In this document: in pieces, positions 8,551 to 18,247 of the stretch
Layout of the letters: each line of letters starts with the position of its first letter
How positions within the stretch are numbered: position 1 is the first letter of the stretch
Assembly (NCBI RefSeq): GCF_002433005.1
Contig: NZ_DJHF01000017.1
Coordinates: 111,046 to 175,045, forward strand
Length of the DNA: 64,000 nucleotides
Direction of reading: 5' to 3'
From: Acetomicrobium sp. UBA5826
GTDB lineage: Bacteria; Synergistota; Synergistia; Synergistales; Acetomicrobiaceae
Position numbers and translations under genes: made by a program
The notes under the pieces: model-generated
What the model was told of the DNA's origin: nothing
Seen by the model: the letters and a program-made list of their open reading frames with translations, nothing else
Database searches by the model: none

Positions 8551-9765
8551 CTATGATAAAAACTCCGCCTCAACGATATCCCATAGGCCCCATGCAACCT
8601 CTTCCTTTGAACCTTCTAGCCTCGAGGTGCGTCCTGTCTTGCATATGACCGTTACGGAATTGGTATCCGATTCGAATCCGCTTCCCCTGGCCGTGATATC
8701 ATTGGCGACTATCATGTCCATATTTTTTTTGTTGAGCTTTGAAAGGGCGTTTTCTACTACTTCCGTCGATTCGGCTGCAAATCCAACCAGAATTTGCCCT
8801 TGTCTCTTTCTTTTTCCCACTTCCGCCGCAATATCGGGGTTTTCTTCTAAGATTACCTCGAGGCGGCCCCTGCCCTCTCGTTTAAGCTTTTGATCTAAAG
8901 TATGAGCAAATCTATAGTCACCTACAGCTGCCGCCTTTACTACTATATCCGCGCCATCACTCTCTTTTAATACGGCATCGTACATCTCCTGGGCAGTGGT
9001 AACGTCTATTGTTCTTACACCAAAAGGAGGCTCGATATATGTAGGGCCTTTTATCAACGTGACATCGGCACCCCTATACCATGCCGTCCTTGCTACAGCG
9101 TAACCCATCTTACCGGAGCTTGGATTGCTGATAAACCTGACGGGGTCCATGAACTCCCTGGTAGGCCCTGAGGTCACAATTATCTTTTTGCCAATTAAAT
9201 CTCTCTTAGGGGACAATACCCTCCACAAAATCTCGAGTATGACTTCTTTTTTTGGGAGCCTCCCTTTGCCCTCATATCCACAAGCCAAGAACCCTTCTTC
9301 AGGCGGTATCACGATGTAGCCAAGTTCACCTGACATCTTAACATGACGCTGAGTTGCGGGATGTTCCCACATATGAATGTTCATGGCAGGAAAAATTACT
9401 ACCGGTGCTCTCGTTGCAAGCATGGTAGCCCCTAAAAGGGTTTCTGCTTCTCCGAAGGCAGCCCTCCTGATTACATTAGCTGTTGCCGGCGCAATGACGA
9501 AGACTTCCGCCCAATCGGCCAAAGAAATGTGGGGTATTTCCCACCCACGTTGGTCGCTTAAGAAGTCCTCCTCCATCCAGGTTTTTTTGCCCGTCAATGT
9601 GGAGAGGGACAAGGGCGTCACAAAAGAAGACGCAGATCGAGTCATTATTACCTCGATATCGTTATTATACTTCTTTAACGTACTAACAACATCGGGGATC
9701 TTGTATGCAGATATACCCCCCGAAATACCCAAGAGAACCTTTCTGTTGGTCTTCCATTTGAGCAT
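8551..9765 (-). CDS. coaBC: Bifunctional phosphopantothenoylcysteine decarboxylase / phosphopantothenate-cysteine ligase
   Basis: A 404-residue fusion catalysing two steps of coenzyme A synthesis. The N-terminal CoaC flavoprotein half has GISGGISAYK, the catalytic-His region DWAEVFVIAPATAN and the PAMNIHMW substrate-clamp motif, followed by GFLACGYEGKGRLP. The C-terminal CoaB half has VTSGPTREFMDPVRFISNPSSGKMG, AAAVGDYR and the FAAES motif with a lysine-rich KKNMDMIVANDI end. It follows rpoZ by 12 bases and precedes priA by two, forming part of the gmk-rpoZ-coaBC-priA run. Confidence 0.96.
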   Translation of the reverse strand: MLKWKTNRKVLLGISGGISAYKIPDVVSTLKKYNNDIEVIMTRSASSFVTPLSLSTLTGKKTWMEEDFLSDQRGWEIPHISLADWAEVFVIAPATANVIRRAAFGEAETLLGATMLATRAPVVIFPAMNIHMWEHPATQRHVKMSGELGYIVIPPEEGFLACGYEGKGRLPKKEVILEILWRVLSPKRDLIGKKIIVTSGPTREFMDPVRFISNPSSGKMGYAVARTAWYRGADVTLIKGPTYIEPPFGVRTIDVTTAQEMYDAVLKESDGADIVVKAAAVGDYRFAHTLDQKLKREGRGRLEVILEENPDIAAEVGKRKRQGQILVGFAAESTEVVENALSKLNKKNMDMIVANDITARGSGFESDTNSVTVICKTGRTSRLEGSKEEVAWGLWDIVEAEFLS

Positions 9766-9777
9766 GATTTTCCCCTT

Positions 9778-9999
9778 TTAAATTATTTGGTTATTTTTTG
9801 TTTTTACGACAAACGCGACCTTACCCTCTTTAATTTCTTCTATGGCCGTATTTATTGGCTTATCTCCATCTCCGCCAAAGAGACGCTTCGAAGCGTCCTC
9901 GCTAAGAGCTCTGGCCCTTTTTGCAATCAGCATAGTTAAAACATATTTATTCGGTATATTGTATTTTCTCATGATCTGATTTACATCGACATATATCAT
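9778..9999 (-). CDS. rpoZ: RNA polymerase omega subunit
   Basis: A 73-residue omega subunit. The N-terminal VDVNQIMRKYNIPNKYVLTMLIAKRARAL helix region that wraps the beta-prime C-terminus is present, followed by KPINTAIEEIKEGKVAFVV. It promotes RNA polymerase assembly. Its ATG overlaps the gmk stop by four bases, a conserved neighbour pair. Confidence 0.93.
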   Translation of the reverse strand: MIYVDVNQIMRKYNIPNKYVLTMLIAKRARALSEDASKRLFGGDGDKPINTAIEEIKEGKVAFVVKTKNNQII

Positions 10000-10601
10000 T
10001 TCTTACAGCCTCCTTTCCTGTAGTTCATTATTAACCTGACAAGCTCTTCTGCAGCACGATTTACATCATCGTTTATTATCGCATGGTCGTATACGCCTGC
10101 CAACTTCATCTCCCACGCTGCGTTATTTAATCTGGTGCGCAGAGATTCCTCGTTCTCTGTGCCACGGGATATAAGTCTTTCCCTTAAAACCTCCTCTGAC
10201 GGGGGCAGTATAAATATTAATACTGCTTCGGGGAATACCTTTTTCACATTTAGAGCTCCCTGGACATCTATCTCGAGGATGACATCTTTTCCCTCTTCCA
10301 GGTTCTTCAATACCTCTTTTTTAGGAGTTCCATAGTAATTCCCGTGGACAAAGGCCCACTCCAAAAAATCTCCCGACCTTTTTCTCTTTTCAAATTCCTC
10401 GCCCTCGACGAAATAATAATCTACGCCGTCTTGCTCCCCCTCCCTTGGTTGACGCGTCGTGCACGATATGGAATAGACCAAATCGGAGAGCCTTTTAAAA
10501 AGTTCCCTTCGTATGGTACCTTTTCCTGCCCCGCTGGGCCCGGAAATTACGAAGAGATACCCTTTTTCCCTTTTGTGATTTATATTGCTATAGTTCGTCA
10601 T
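9996..10601 (-). CDS. gmk: Guanylate kinase
   Basis: Converts GMP to GDP with ATP. Features in order: P-loop GPSGAGKGT, the [21 protein letters not shown]-binding segment, [15 protein letters not shown], and [10 protein letters not shown] with SRGTENEE in the lid region. I prefer the ATG at 10601, with GAGGGAA nine bases upstream. A TTG three codons earlier is less likely. It overlaps remA by 14 bases and rpoZ by four. Confidence 0.96.
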   Translation of the reverse strand: MTNYSNINHKREKGYLFVISGPSGAGKGTIRRELFKRLSDLVYSISCTTRQPREGEQDGVDYYFVEGEEFEKRKRSGDFLEWAFVHGNYYGTPKKEVLKNLEEGKDVILEIDVQGALNVKKVFPEAVLIFILPPSEEVLRERLISRGTENEESLRTRLNNAAWEMKLAGVYDHAIINDDVNRAAEELVRLIMNYRKGGCKK

Positions 10602-10845
10602 TTTGTGCAATTCCCTCGAAGCGATGAGCTATTGTCTCGGGCTGTATGGCCGAGAGTATCACATGATTGCTGTCAGTTAATATGACTGCCCTTGTTTTCC
10701 GGCCTTGAGTGGCGTCTATAAGCTGTCCCCGTTCCCTTGCCTCGTCTTTGAGCCTTTTAACGGGCGAGGAATCGGGATGAATTATTGCGATTATCCTGTT
10801 AGCTACGACTACGTTTCCAAATCCTATGTGAACTAATTTATACAT
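10588..10845 (-). CDS. remA: RemA-like DUF370 family regulator
   Basis: An 85-residue protein with the DUF370 pattern: [34 protein letters not shown] and the basic [22 protein letters not shown]. In Bacillus subtilis RemA is a DNA-binding activator of matrix and osmoprotectant genes. In other phyla the gene sits, as here, between yicC and gmk and its targets are unknown. The start is the ATG ten bases after GAGGG. The upstream TTG would lie in the yicC end. Confidence 0.88.
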   Translation of the reverse strand: MYKLVHIGFGNVVVANRIIAIIHPDSSPVKRLKDEARERGQLIDATQGRKTRAVILTDSNHVILSAIQPETIAHRFEGIAQNDEL

Positions 10846-10858
10846 GTAAGATCGACCC

Positions 10859-11743
10859 TCATTCAACGTTTTGGATTTGCTCTCTCATTTGCTCTAACAA
10901 GCACTTGCTTTCAACGACATGCCAGCGAATTCCGGCGTTTTTCACTTTAGAAGCTATTGTATTGATCTCCCTCAACATCTCCTGCAACAAAAAGCTAAGT
11001 TTTTTGCCCTCCGAAACATTCGATTTAAGCGTTTCGCGGAACTTTTCAATGTGAGACTTGCTTCTCGTGATTTCTTCTTTTATGTCCCACTTATCTGCTA
11101 AGTGTGCTACGGCTTCAAAATGGGATGGGTCGTCCTCTAAAGCAATGTTTGAAACTAATAAATTTATTTTACTCTTTAGTTCCGTAAGCTCCTCTTCGAA
11201 TGCAACGTCCCACTCACCAGCTATCTCATTTACCAGCTTTTCATATTTATCAAGAGATTCATTTACAAAAGAGGATATGTGTTCACCCTCGCTCTTTCTC
11301 ATTTCGTTCCAATCAGACAAAGCTTTATCCAGCAAGGCTATCGCGTCCTTATTTATTTGTTCGTAAAGATCCAACATTCTTCCTTCGGGTTGTTCTAGGA
11401 CGCCGGGCAAATCGAGGAGGAGTTCGAGCTGTATTTCTTCCAAGAGCTTTAACTTACCGTGGATTGACATTAATTCCTCGAAATAATTCCGGAGAACCTT
11501 GCCGTTAATGCTTGCCATTTTTAGTTCTGGGGCAAAGGTTGAATATAGGGTAACGGTAATCTTCCCCCTTACAAAACGATTTTTAAGTTCCTCTCTTAAA
11601 GAGTTCTCCAACATGGAAAGCTCCTTTGGGCAACGAACAATTATATCTTTGTACCTGGAGTTGACGCTACAAACATCTATACGCAATGTACCCCAATCGA
11701 AGGTATCATAGGCACCGCCCACCCCTGTCATGCTTATCAGCAA
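10859..11743 (-). CDS. yicC: YicC family endoribonuclease
   Basis: About 294 residues, matching the YicC/YloC family: N-terminal SMTGVGG motif, [18 protein letters not shown], and a C-terminal [17 protein letters not shown]...[21 protein letters not shown] region that is the family signature. Members cleave RNA and have been linked to sRNA turnover. I choose a TTG start with GGAGGGAG just upstream because it gives MLISMTG, the register seen in homologues. Followed by remA and gmk in the classic order. Confidence 0.92.
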   Translation of the reverse strand: MLISMTGVGGAYDTFDWGTLRIDVCSVNSRYKDIIVRCPKELSMLENSLREELKNRFVRGKITVTLYSTFAPELKMASINGKVLRNYFEELMSIHGKLKLLEEIQLELLLDLPGVLEQPEGRMLDLYEQINKDAIALLDKALSDWNEMRKSEGEHISSFVNESLDKYEKLVNEIAGEWDVAFEEELTELKSKINLLVSNIALEDDPSHFEAVAHLADKWDIKEEITRSKSHIEKFRETLKSNVSEGKKLSFLLQEMLREINTIASKVKNAGIRWHVVESKCLLEQMREQIQNVE

Positions 11744-11790
11744 AGAGGCTCCCTCCATTCAATGTGCATTGTCATTATATAAGCATTTAA

Positions 11791-12936
11791 TCATGCTAAC
11801 TTATAGGTATCTGTAAACAACTTTACATCGGAATCAATGCGAGACAAAGAAGATTCTATTCTTTTTAAAAGCGTCGATATGTTTATATTTTTAAGTACAC
11901 TTACAGGCACTGCCTCAAATCCCGAAGGCAAGGACAGCCGCTCAAGTAATGATTGTAACTGATCTTTTTCTATCATATCAATCTTATTCACTACAATGAT
12001 CCTCGGTATGGAGGCTGCCCCTATTTGTTTTAAGGTCTCCTCTACGACGGTTAAGGATTCCAATGGATCTTTGTCAAGGGGATCTATGACGACCAATAGT
12101 AAGTTTGCTTCATTTACTTCTTCTAGTGTCGCTCGAAAGGCGGCAACCAACTCTACCGGCAGTTTGCGAATGAAGCCGACAGTATCGGCAAAAAGGACAT
12201 GCTTGCCGCCGGGAAGTTTTACTCTCCTTACCTTGGGATCTAAAGTAGCAAAAAGCTTATCTGCGCAGTATATTTCATCGTCGTGACTCAATGCTCTAAG
12301 AAGGGTGGATTTGCCGCTGTTCGTATAACCTACAATGGCAACTGTAGAAATATTGCTCCTTTTTCGCCGCTTTCTGGAGTTGCACCGTCTTTTGCGCACC
12401 TGTTCGAGCTTGCGCTGAAGCGATACGACTTTCCGTTCCAGCTTACGACGATGTCTTTCGAACTCTGTTTCACCTGGGCCTCTTGTGCCAATACCTCCCC
12501 CTGTTTGAGACATTTGTTTACCCAGACCTTTTAATAGTGGAATTTCATATTTACACATAGCCAGTTCCACTTGAAGTTTGGCCTCAGCGGAATGCGCTCT
12601 TGATTCAAATATTTTCATAATGACAAAGGGCCTGTCCCACACTTCAACGCCCAAGAGAGAGCGCAAGTTGTGCAATTGCGTGGACAATAAAGAGTCGTTG
12701 CACACAACGATATTAACCCCGAGAAGGTTTATCAACTCCCTTGCTTCTAAAACCTTCCCCTTTCCCAAAAAAGTTGCAGGATCGGGAGATATCCGCTTTT
12801 GATCGATCCTACCCACGACTTTTATGTTTAAATTGGCAAGAAGCAGTGCCAGTTCATCGGCAAGTATATCGGGGTCTTCGTCGCTTCTTTGTCTATCTAA
12901 GCAAAGAAGCAGGGCCTTATTATATCTATTTTCCAA
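11791..12936 (-). CDS. hflX: GTPase HflX
   Basis: A 381-residue ribosome-binding GTPase that splits stalled or hibernating 70S ribosomes. The N-terminal domain shows DPATFLGKGKVLEA and the helical ERHRRKLERKVVSL coiled region after GGGIGTRGPGETE. The G domain has GYTNSGKST, DTVGFIRKLP and NKID. The C-terminus is short. It overlaps plsC by 11 bases. Confidence 0.95.
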   Translation of the reverse strand: MENRYNKALLLCLDRQRSDEDPDILADELALLLANLNIKVVGRIDQKRISPDPATFLGKGKVLEARELINLLGVNIVVCNDSLLSTQLHNLRSLLGVEVWDRPFVIMKIFESRAHSAEAKLQVELAMCKYEIPLLKGLGKQMSQTGGGIGTRGPGETEFERHRRKLERKVVSLQRKLEQVRKRRCNSRKRRKRSNISTVAIVGYTNSGKSTLLRALSHDDEIYCADKLFATLDPKVRRVKLPGGKHVLFADTVGFIRKLPVELVAAFRATLEEVNEANLLLVVIDPLDKDPLESLTVVEETLKQIGAASIPRIIVVNKIDMIEKDQLQSLLERLSLPSGFEAVPVSVLKNINISTLLKRIESSLSRIDSDVKLFTDTYKLA

Positions 12937-13570
12937 GTTCGTACATCATCTCCTCCATCTGTTTTTCCAACTGTACGAGCAAATGGAATCGTTTCTGCTT
13001 GTCCTTCATATCCGTTGGCAAATCCAAGGGGTCGATTAGCTTTCCAAACAGGACCTCTATCTTCTTTGGTTTTGGGAAGGAGGTACCTCGAGGCATTGCC
13101 TCGAATGATCCTTTAACGTATACTGGTAAAATAGGAGCATTTGAGTGTAAGGCCAACATGGCCGCTCCACCCTCAAGGGGTTGAAGCTTTCCGTCGAATG
13201 ACCTGCTTCCTTCGGGAAATATCAATACATCTTCTCCGCTGAGCAAAATGTCTAGCATGGTCCTCAATACGACCCCGGCTTTAAGCTCATCTTGCCTTGA
13301 AACGGGAATTGCTCCCAGATGCCTTATGATAAAGCTTAAGAAAGGCACTTTAAACAGCTCTTCCTTTGCCAGGTAACTCAACTTCCTTGGATAGGCCACA
13401 CCCACGATTACCGGATCCAAATTGCTATTGTGATTCGAAGCTACGATAACAGCCCTCCCCTCGGGGAGAAGGGGCGCGTTATTGATGCTGAGTCTATTGT
13501 ATAAAGCCAAAAACACTCTACACAGACATTTAGAGAAGGCATAAAAAAGGGGGCTGCGTTTAACAGTCAC
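12926..13570 (-). CDS. plsC: 1-acyl-sn-glycerol-3-phosphate acyltransferase
   Basis: A 214-residue membrane-associated acyltransferase of phospholipid synthesis. Motif I is NHNSNLDP (the H-x4-D pair), followed by a lysine-rich substrate region and FPEGSRS (motif III), with PILPVYVKG as motif IV. It begins at a GTG overlapping the end of cmk by 11 bases, an arrangement (cmk-plsC) frequent in clostridia and relatives. The hydrophobic N-terminal stretch YAFSKCLCRVFLALYN is the likely membrane anchor. Confidence 0.93.
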   Translation of the reverse strand: MTVKRSPLFYAFSKCLCRVFLALYNRLSINNAPLLPEGRAVIVASNHNSNLDPVIVGVAYPRKLSYLAKEELFKVPFLSFIIRHLGAIPVSRQDELKAGVVLRTMLDILLSGEDVLIFPEGSRSFDGKLQPLEGGAAMLALHSNAPILPVYVKGSFEAMPRGTSFPKPKKIEVLFGKLIDPLDLPTDMKDKQKRFHLLVQLEKQMEEMMYELGK

Positions 13571-14252
13571 ACTCTTTCACCTTTAAAACGCACTCTTTTA
13601 TCAGTTTTTTAACAGCTTCTACGACCTCTTCCAGTGTCAAGTCGCTTGTATCCAATATTATCGCGTCCTCTGCTGGCAACAGAGGGGATAACTTCCTTTT
13701 GCTGTCCAACTCGTCCCTTTGAATAATTTGATAATATACATCATCGTAGGATATTTCTACCCCTCGTTCTGCCAGTTCTTTCCATCGCCTTGCCGCTCGC
13801 GTCCTTGCATTGGCCTTCAGGAAGATCTTTAGATCAGCATTGGGGAAGACAACCGTTCCCATATCTCTTCCTTCAGCTATCAAATTCTGTCTATCCCCTA
13901 GCTCCCTTTGAATAGAAAGAAGCCGGCGCCTGACTACCGGCAAGGAAGAATAAAAAGAGACAATTTCATCCACTTTAGGAGAGCGTATTTCCCCTGTAAC
14001 GTCTGCACCGTTCACGAAAATACGCTGTTGATCGTCAATTTGAATTGTCAGTTTCTCGAGCTCCACTTCAATTTTTGCAACATCATTCGAAGAGATACAC
14101 TTTTGAGATAAATAGAGAGACACAGCTCTGTATATTGCCCCGGAATCAAGATAGGCGAACCCCAATTCTTCGGCAACCCTTCGAGCGACGCTGCTTTTTC
14201 CTGAACCCGCAGGACCATCTATGGTTATTATTATCGTTTTACCGCTCTTCAT
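13560..14252 (-). CDS. cmk: Cytidylate kinase
   Basis: A 230-residue (d)CMP kinase. P-loop DGPAGSGKSSVARRVAE is followed by YLDSGAIYRAVSLY, the EVDEIVS region with RSPKVDEI, the GRDMGTVVFPNADLKIFLKA motif and RDELDSKRKLSPLLPAEDA. It makes CDP from CMP. It overlaps plsC by 11 bases and the HDOD gene by four. Confidence 0.96.
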   Translation of the reverse strand: MKSGKTIIITIDGPAGSGKSSVARRVAEELGFAYLDSGAIYRAVSLYLSQKCISSNDVAKIEVELEKLTIQIDDQQRIFVNGADVTGEIRSPKVDEIVSFYSSLPVVRRRLLSIQRELGDRQNLIAEGRDMGTVVFPNADLKIFLKANARTRAARRWKELAERGVEISYDDVYYQIIQRDELDSKRKLSPLLPAEDAIILDTSDLTLEEVVEAVKKLIKECVLKVKECDC

Positions 14253-15139
14253 ATGATCTCCTCTGATCTTATTTCTTCGTCCAATTGGTATAGTATGTTA
14301 ACTGCCTCAGACATCAGAAGCTCAATTTCGTCCTTTAATTGCAGCCTTTCTAACGATTTTTCCGACATATAATGCTGGAGACCGTCCGCACCCAGTCCAA
14401 ATCCCAACATAAGACATATAGAATTGGAGGTATGTACGACATCGACAACAGGCCTATAGGAGGCCTTCTCGTCCGGCAAATCATCTGGTGTATGGTGATA
14501 TCGAGCGGCCAAAGCGTATACTTCCGGCAAAGCCCATTGATCTATTATTATTTCGCCTATTTCGGCGTGATCGAATCCTAAAACTTCCCTCTCTGCTTGA
14601 GTAAAGGGGACGGCCTCTTCTTCTACCATCTTGCTTATTATCGAATATCCGTATCTGACATATTCGTTGAGAACTATTTTCCCTATGTCGTGCAACAATC
14701 CGGCAAGGTACAATTCCTCCAGATCCAATCCGCCTACCTTCTCACCAATATAGCGGGAAAGGTATGCCACACCCAACGAATGACGCCACAACTCTCCTTT
14801 ATCGAGGGCATATCCCTTTTGCGATCCCGACATATAGGGATAAATACTTGCTGCCAAAACTATGCTTCTAAGGGTTTTATATCCCAATATGGCAACAGCT
14901 TCGGTTACACTGGTAATTGTCCTTGGAATCCCGTAATAGGCAGAATTGGCCAGACGTAAGACACGAACGACCAACCCCTGATCCTTTGAGAGAGTGTTGG
15001 CCACGTCGGAAGCACTGCTTCTTTCGTCATCTAACTTCTTGAGTGTTAAAAGCACAAACTGAGGCAGGGATGGAATATCTTTTACCTTTTTGAGTATGCG
15101 TTTTTTTACTATTTCCCTCGGACTTCCATCTGTTGGCAT
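14249..15139 (-). CDS. HDOD domain protein
   Basis: A 296-residue protein carrying the HDOD fold, an HD-related domain used in bacterial signalling. It shows PSLPQFVLLTLKKLDDE, then ANTLSKDQGLVVRVLRLANSAYYG, and the conserved histidine-aspartate pair in LLHDIGKIVLNEYV. It also shows FDHAEIGEIIIDQWALPE. The intact HDxGK means phosphohydrolase activity cannot be excluded, although HDOD proteins are usually non-catalytic. The specific role is unknown. It is inserted between cmk and rluB within the operon. Confidence 0.88.
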   Translation of the reverse strand: MPTDGSPREIVKKRILKKVKDIPSLPQFVLLTLKKLDDERSSASDVANTLSKDQGLVVRVLRLANSAYYGIPRTITSVTEAVAILGYKTLRSIVLAASIYPYMSGSQKGYALDKGELWRHSLGVAYLSRYIGEKVGGLDLEELYLAGLLHDIGKIVLNEYVRYGYSIISKMVEEEAVPFTQAEREVLGFDHAEIGEIIIDQWALPEVYALAARYHHTPDDLPDEKASYRPVVDVVHTSNSICLMLGFGLGADGLQHYMSEKSLERLQLKDEIELLMSEAVNILYQLDEEIRSEEII

Positions 15140-15170
15140 ATCCTGTCCCCCATATCTTAACTGGATTGAT

Positions 15171-15920
15171 TTAAACTACGCCCCCATTGCAAATCATTTT
15201 TAATAATTTATCTTTACTGAACTTCAAAAAACAACCTTCATCTAATGTTTTAAGTTCCAGGCGGCCTATCTTTATCCTGACCAATTCGACGACCTTATAT
15301 CCGAGACATTCGGCCATTCTCCTAATTTCACGCTTCTTGCCTTCGTAAATCTCTATTACGCACCATTTATCCGAGAGTATTTTAACATCTTTTGGTTTTA
15401 TTAATCTATCGTCGAGATAAACTCCCTTACGCCATTTTTCCAAATCGCCTGAAGTCATAGGCTTATTAAGCATGACACGATATGTCTTGGTTATGCCGTT
15501 CCGAGGATGTATTATATCTTGGGCGAAATCACCGTCGTTCGTTAATATCAATAGTCCACTGCTGTTTTTATCCAACCTTCCAACAGGAAAAAGGCGGTGC
15601 CCTATCAAATCTTTGGGAAGAAGGTCAATCACCGTAGTATATCTTGAATCCACAACGGCACAAACGCAATTGCGAGGCTTATTCATAACCAAATAGAGAT
15701 TCTTTAAAGGAGCTACGATTTTCCCATCTACTTCCACATTATAACTTGTATTGACCATGATCCAGGGACCTGCAGCGATCTCGCCGTCCACTTTAACCCT
15801 TCCGCTTACGATTAGAGCCTCTGTCTTTCTCCTGGAACCCAAGCCACACATGGCAAGGTACTTATTTAACCTTATCAGTTTATCATAATGTAAATTCGCA
15901 TCAGCTGTAATTTCCTTCAT
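15171..15920 (-). CDS. rluB: rRNA/tRNA pseudouridine synthase, RluB/RsuA family
   Basis: A 249-residue enzyme with an N-terminal S4 domain (RLNKYLAMCGLGSRRKTEALI, GRVKVDG) and a catalytic domain carrying GRLDKNSSGLLILTNDG, whose Asp is the nucleophile. KKREIRRMAECLGYKVVELVR is the C-terminal signature. The scpA-scpB-rluB order is typical and favours RluB (23S rRNA U2605) over RsuA or RluE, but specificity is inferred. It overlaps scpB by 20 bases. Confidence 0.92.
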   Translation of the reverse strand: MKEITADANLHYDKLIRLNKYLAMCGLGSRRKTEALIVSGRVKVDGEIAAGPWIMVNTSYNVEVDGKIVAPLKNLYLVMNKPRNCVCAVVDSRYTTVIDLLPKDLIGHRLFPVGRLDKNSSGLLILTNDGDFAQDIIHPRNGITKTYRVMLNKPMTSGDLEKWRKGVYLDDRLIKPKDVKILSDKWCVIEIYEGKKREIRRMAECLGYKVVELVRIKIGRLELKTLDEGCFLKFSKDKLLKMICNGGVV

Positions 15921-16428
15921 TTTTCAATTCCTCTTCAGTGGGCAATTCGCTAAGGGAATTGATCCCAAAGGCCTCCAAAAATTCCTGAGTTGTTCTGTAT
16001 AGCAAGGGAGATCCTGTCCCCTTTTTGCGGCCTGCCACTTTGATCAATCCCGTTGATAACAGGGTCTCCAGAACTTTATCGCTTCTCACGCCCCTTATTT
16101 CTTCTATCTCGGTCCTGGTGATAGGTTGTTTATAAGCAATTATCGCAAGCGTCTCCATTGCGGCTTTGCTCAAACGAAGCTTATAACCATAAGAGTTGTT
16201 ATACTCCTCTATCACATCTTTCAGATCGCCGGCCGTTGCCATCTGCCATCCCCCGGCCACATTTATAAGGGTAAGACCGTGGTGAGATTTGTAATGTTCT
16301 TTGATGTTGTTTAATCTTTCCTCGACAATTTTAACGTCGACTCCAAGTGCATTGGAAATGTCTGCAGATTTCACCGGTTCCGACGATACAAATAAAATAG
16401 CTTCCACTTTTCTTGCAAGCTCATCCAT
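15901..16428 (-). CDS. scpB: Segregation and condensation protein B
   Basis: ScpB joins ScpA and SMC in the condensin complex that organises chromosomes. The winged-helix pair is recognisable: LARKVEAILFVSSEPVKSADIS, then LSKAAMETLAIIAYKQPITRTEIEEIRGV, then RKKGTGSPLLYRTTQEFLEAFG. I place the start at the ATG with AAGGA five bases upstream, overlapping the scpA stop. A longer reading from 16461 is possible. Confidence 0.93.
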   Translation of the reverse strand: MDELARKVEAILFVSSEPVKSADISNALGVDVKIVEERLNNIKEHYKSHHGLTLINVAGGWQMATAGDLKDVIEEYNNSYGYKLRLSKAAMETLAIIAYKQPITRTEIEEIRGVRSDKVLETLLSTGLIKVAGRKKGTGSPLLYRTTQEFLEAFGINSLSELPTEEELKNEGNYS

Positions 16429-17149
16429 TGCATTCCTTGAGTCGGACATGTATATCTCCAAAATGCTGTCTTTGTTTTAAGTAAATAATACCAATACGGG
16501 CAAGTTCTAGCAATGCTATGATAGTGCTTACAACAAAGCTTTTATCCCTTTCTCCTTTAAGCAACTCATTCAGCGTCAATTCCTTATATTCGAGCAAAGA
16601 GTTTTTGATGTCCTCCATCCTGGCCTCAATTGAATACCCTTGATTTTCTTCTATAGATATAGAGATGATGTCTTCCTCGGGCGAATTTATCCTAAAATTG
16701 AAGTTATTAATCAATCCCCACCAAAGAGAGGCCAAAAAATAAAGGTCACCGACTTCATAAAAAGGTCTCGTTTCTCCTAGCTGTCTCGTAAAATATTTGG
16801 AGCGCCGGTAATGTAAAACCTCTAAATAAATTGCCGCCAACTGGAAATGATGAAGTTTTTCGTTGGGTTCATCTTGATCATCCGATGTGGCATCCTCTTC
16901 CTCCTCGCATTCGAATACAGGGCGAGGAAAGATGGCGCGAACTTTGGACAAAACTAAAGCGGCTGCCTGTGCCAAAAAATCAGCTACATCGCTTAAAGAA
17001 AAGTTTTCCGAACGAAGCAAATATGCAGCGTAAATTTTTATGACCTCGCTTACACTGACGTTTGAAGCTTCAACTTCTCTACTTTCAAGTAAACGAATCA
17101 AGTTGTTTATAGTATCGCTAAAATTATTATAATCTACTCCGGCAGCCAC
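16421..17149 (-). CDS. scpA: Segregation and condensation protein A
   Basis: A 242-residue kleisin that bridges the SMC heads. The N-terminal helical part (NNLIRLLESREVEASNVSVSEV...FLAQAAALVLSKVRAIFP) and the C-terminal winged helix (LLKGERDKSFVVSTIIALLELARIGIIYLKQ) match ScpA. An acidic, variable linker (CEEEEDATSDDQDE) lies between them. It is cotranscribed with scpB and follows trpS by 33 bases. Confidence 0.92.
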   Translation of the reverse strand: MAAGVDYNNFSDTINNLIRLLESREVEASNVSVSEVIKIYAAYLLRSENFSLSDVADFLAQAAALVLSKVRAIFPRPVFECEEEEDATSDDQDEPNEKLHHFQLAAIYLEVLHYRRSKYFTRQLGETRPFYEVGDLYFLASLWWGLINNFNFRINSPEEDIISISIEENQGYSIEARMEDIKNSLLEYKELTLNELLKGERDKSFVVSTIIALLELARIGIIYLKQRQHFGDIHVRLKECNG

Positions 17150-17182
17150 TTTGTCCTCCTTTTGTGGGGATCGCTTTATCTC

Positions 17183-18172
17183 CTACAGGATGAAGCCTAC
17201 GGCACTTTTTACTTCTTCGATGGTCTTATCTGCCACATTCGAAGCTCTCTCGGCTCCCTCCCGCAAAATATCCATCATCTCAAGCCCATGTTCTTCATAA
17301 TATTTTCTTCTCTTCTGAATTGGTCCGAGTTTGAACCTGATCCATTCCATCAATACCTTTTTGCAATCTATGCAGCCAATCCCTGCAGATCGACATCCAT
17401 GGGCAAGCTCTCTTTTTTTCTCCTCATCCTGGGTGAATATTTTGTGCAAATGCCATACAGGGCATTTCTCTGGCTCTCCGGGATCCGACCTTCTCATCCG
17501 AGCGGGGTCTGTCATCATAGTTCTGACTTTGTCCCACATCTCGTTTAGATCCTCTGAAATGAAAAGGGCATTATTGTAAGACTTGCTCATCTTTCTGCCA
17601 TCAATGCCTGGGACTCGGGGCGTTGGGGTGAGCAATATCTCCGGCTCTGGGAATACCTCTTCAAAAGTACTATTGAATTTTCGCGCTAACTCTTTGGCAA
17701 TTTCTAGATGTATTGATTGATCTTCGCCCACAGGGACTTTTGTTGCTTTGTATAACAATATATCGGCCGCCATTAACACCGGATATCCAAGAAATCCATA
17801 GGTTTGAAGGTCTTTGTCGGCAATGTTTTCGAGTTGTTCTTTATATATGGGGTTTCTTTCAAGCCTTCCAAGGGGAGCGATCATCGATAGAGCAAGATGA
17901 AGCTCGGCATGGCCGCTAACATGGGACTGTTGAAAGATCACCGCCTTTTCTGGATCTAAGCCGATGGCAAGCCAATCCAGGAGAATTTCCCGGCAATAAT
18001 CTTTAATTTTTGAGCTGTTCATGTATTCCGACATCAAGGCATGCCAATCGACGATACAGTAATAGCACTCAAATTCGTCCTGAAGCTTCAACCAATTGGA
18101 CAGGGCTCCCGCTAGATGGCCAAGATGCAATTTTCCGGTCGGACGCATGCCGCTAAACACGCATTCTTTCAT
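17183..18172 (-). CDS. trpS: Tryptophanyl-tRNA synthetase
   Basis: Class I synthetase charging tRNA-Trp, about 329 residues. The HIGH-like motif is HLGHLAG after FSGMRPTGKL, DWHAL follows, VGEDQSIHLEIAKELARKF gives the tryptophan/ATP pocket, and KMSKS is exact. The ATG at 18172 has a GGGGTGA ribosome-binding site eight bases upstream, whereas the GTG four codons earlier overlaps that site. No T-box or attenuator is visible in the 75 bases before it. Confidence 0.96.
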   Translation of the reverse strand: MKECVFSGMRPTGKLHLGHLAGALSNWLKLQDEFECYYCIVDWHALMSEYMNSSKIKDYCREILLDWLAIGLDPEKAVIFQQSHVSGHAELHLALSMIAPLGRLERNPIYKEQLENIADKDLQTYGFLGYPVLMAADILLYKATKVPVGEDQSIHLEIAKELARKFNSTFEEVFPEPEILLTPTPRVPGIDGRKMSKSYNNALFISEDLNEMWDKVRTMMTDPARMRRSDPGEPEKCPVWHLHKIFTQDEEKKRELAHGCRSAGIGCIDCKKVLMEWIRFKLGPIQKRRKYYEEHGLEMMDILREGAERASNVADKTIEEVKSAVGFIL

Positions 18173-18247
18173 TGTATGTATCACCCCATTATCAATATAT
18201 TTCTCATGCCAATTTTATAAATATATTACAAAGGCATCGTCTGTATT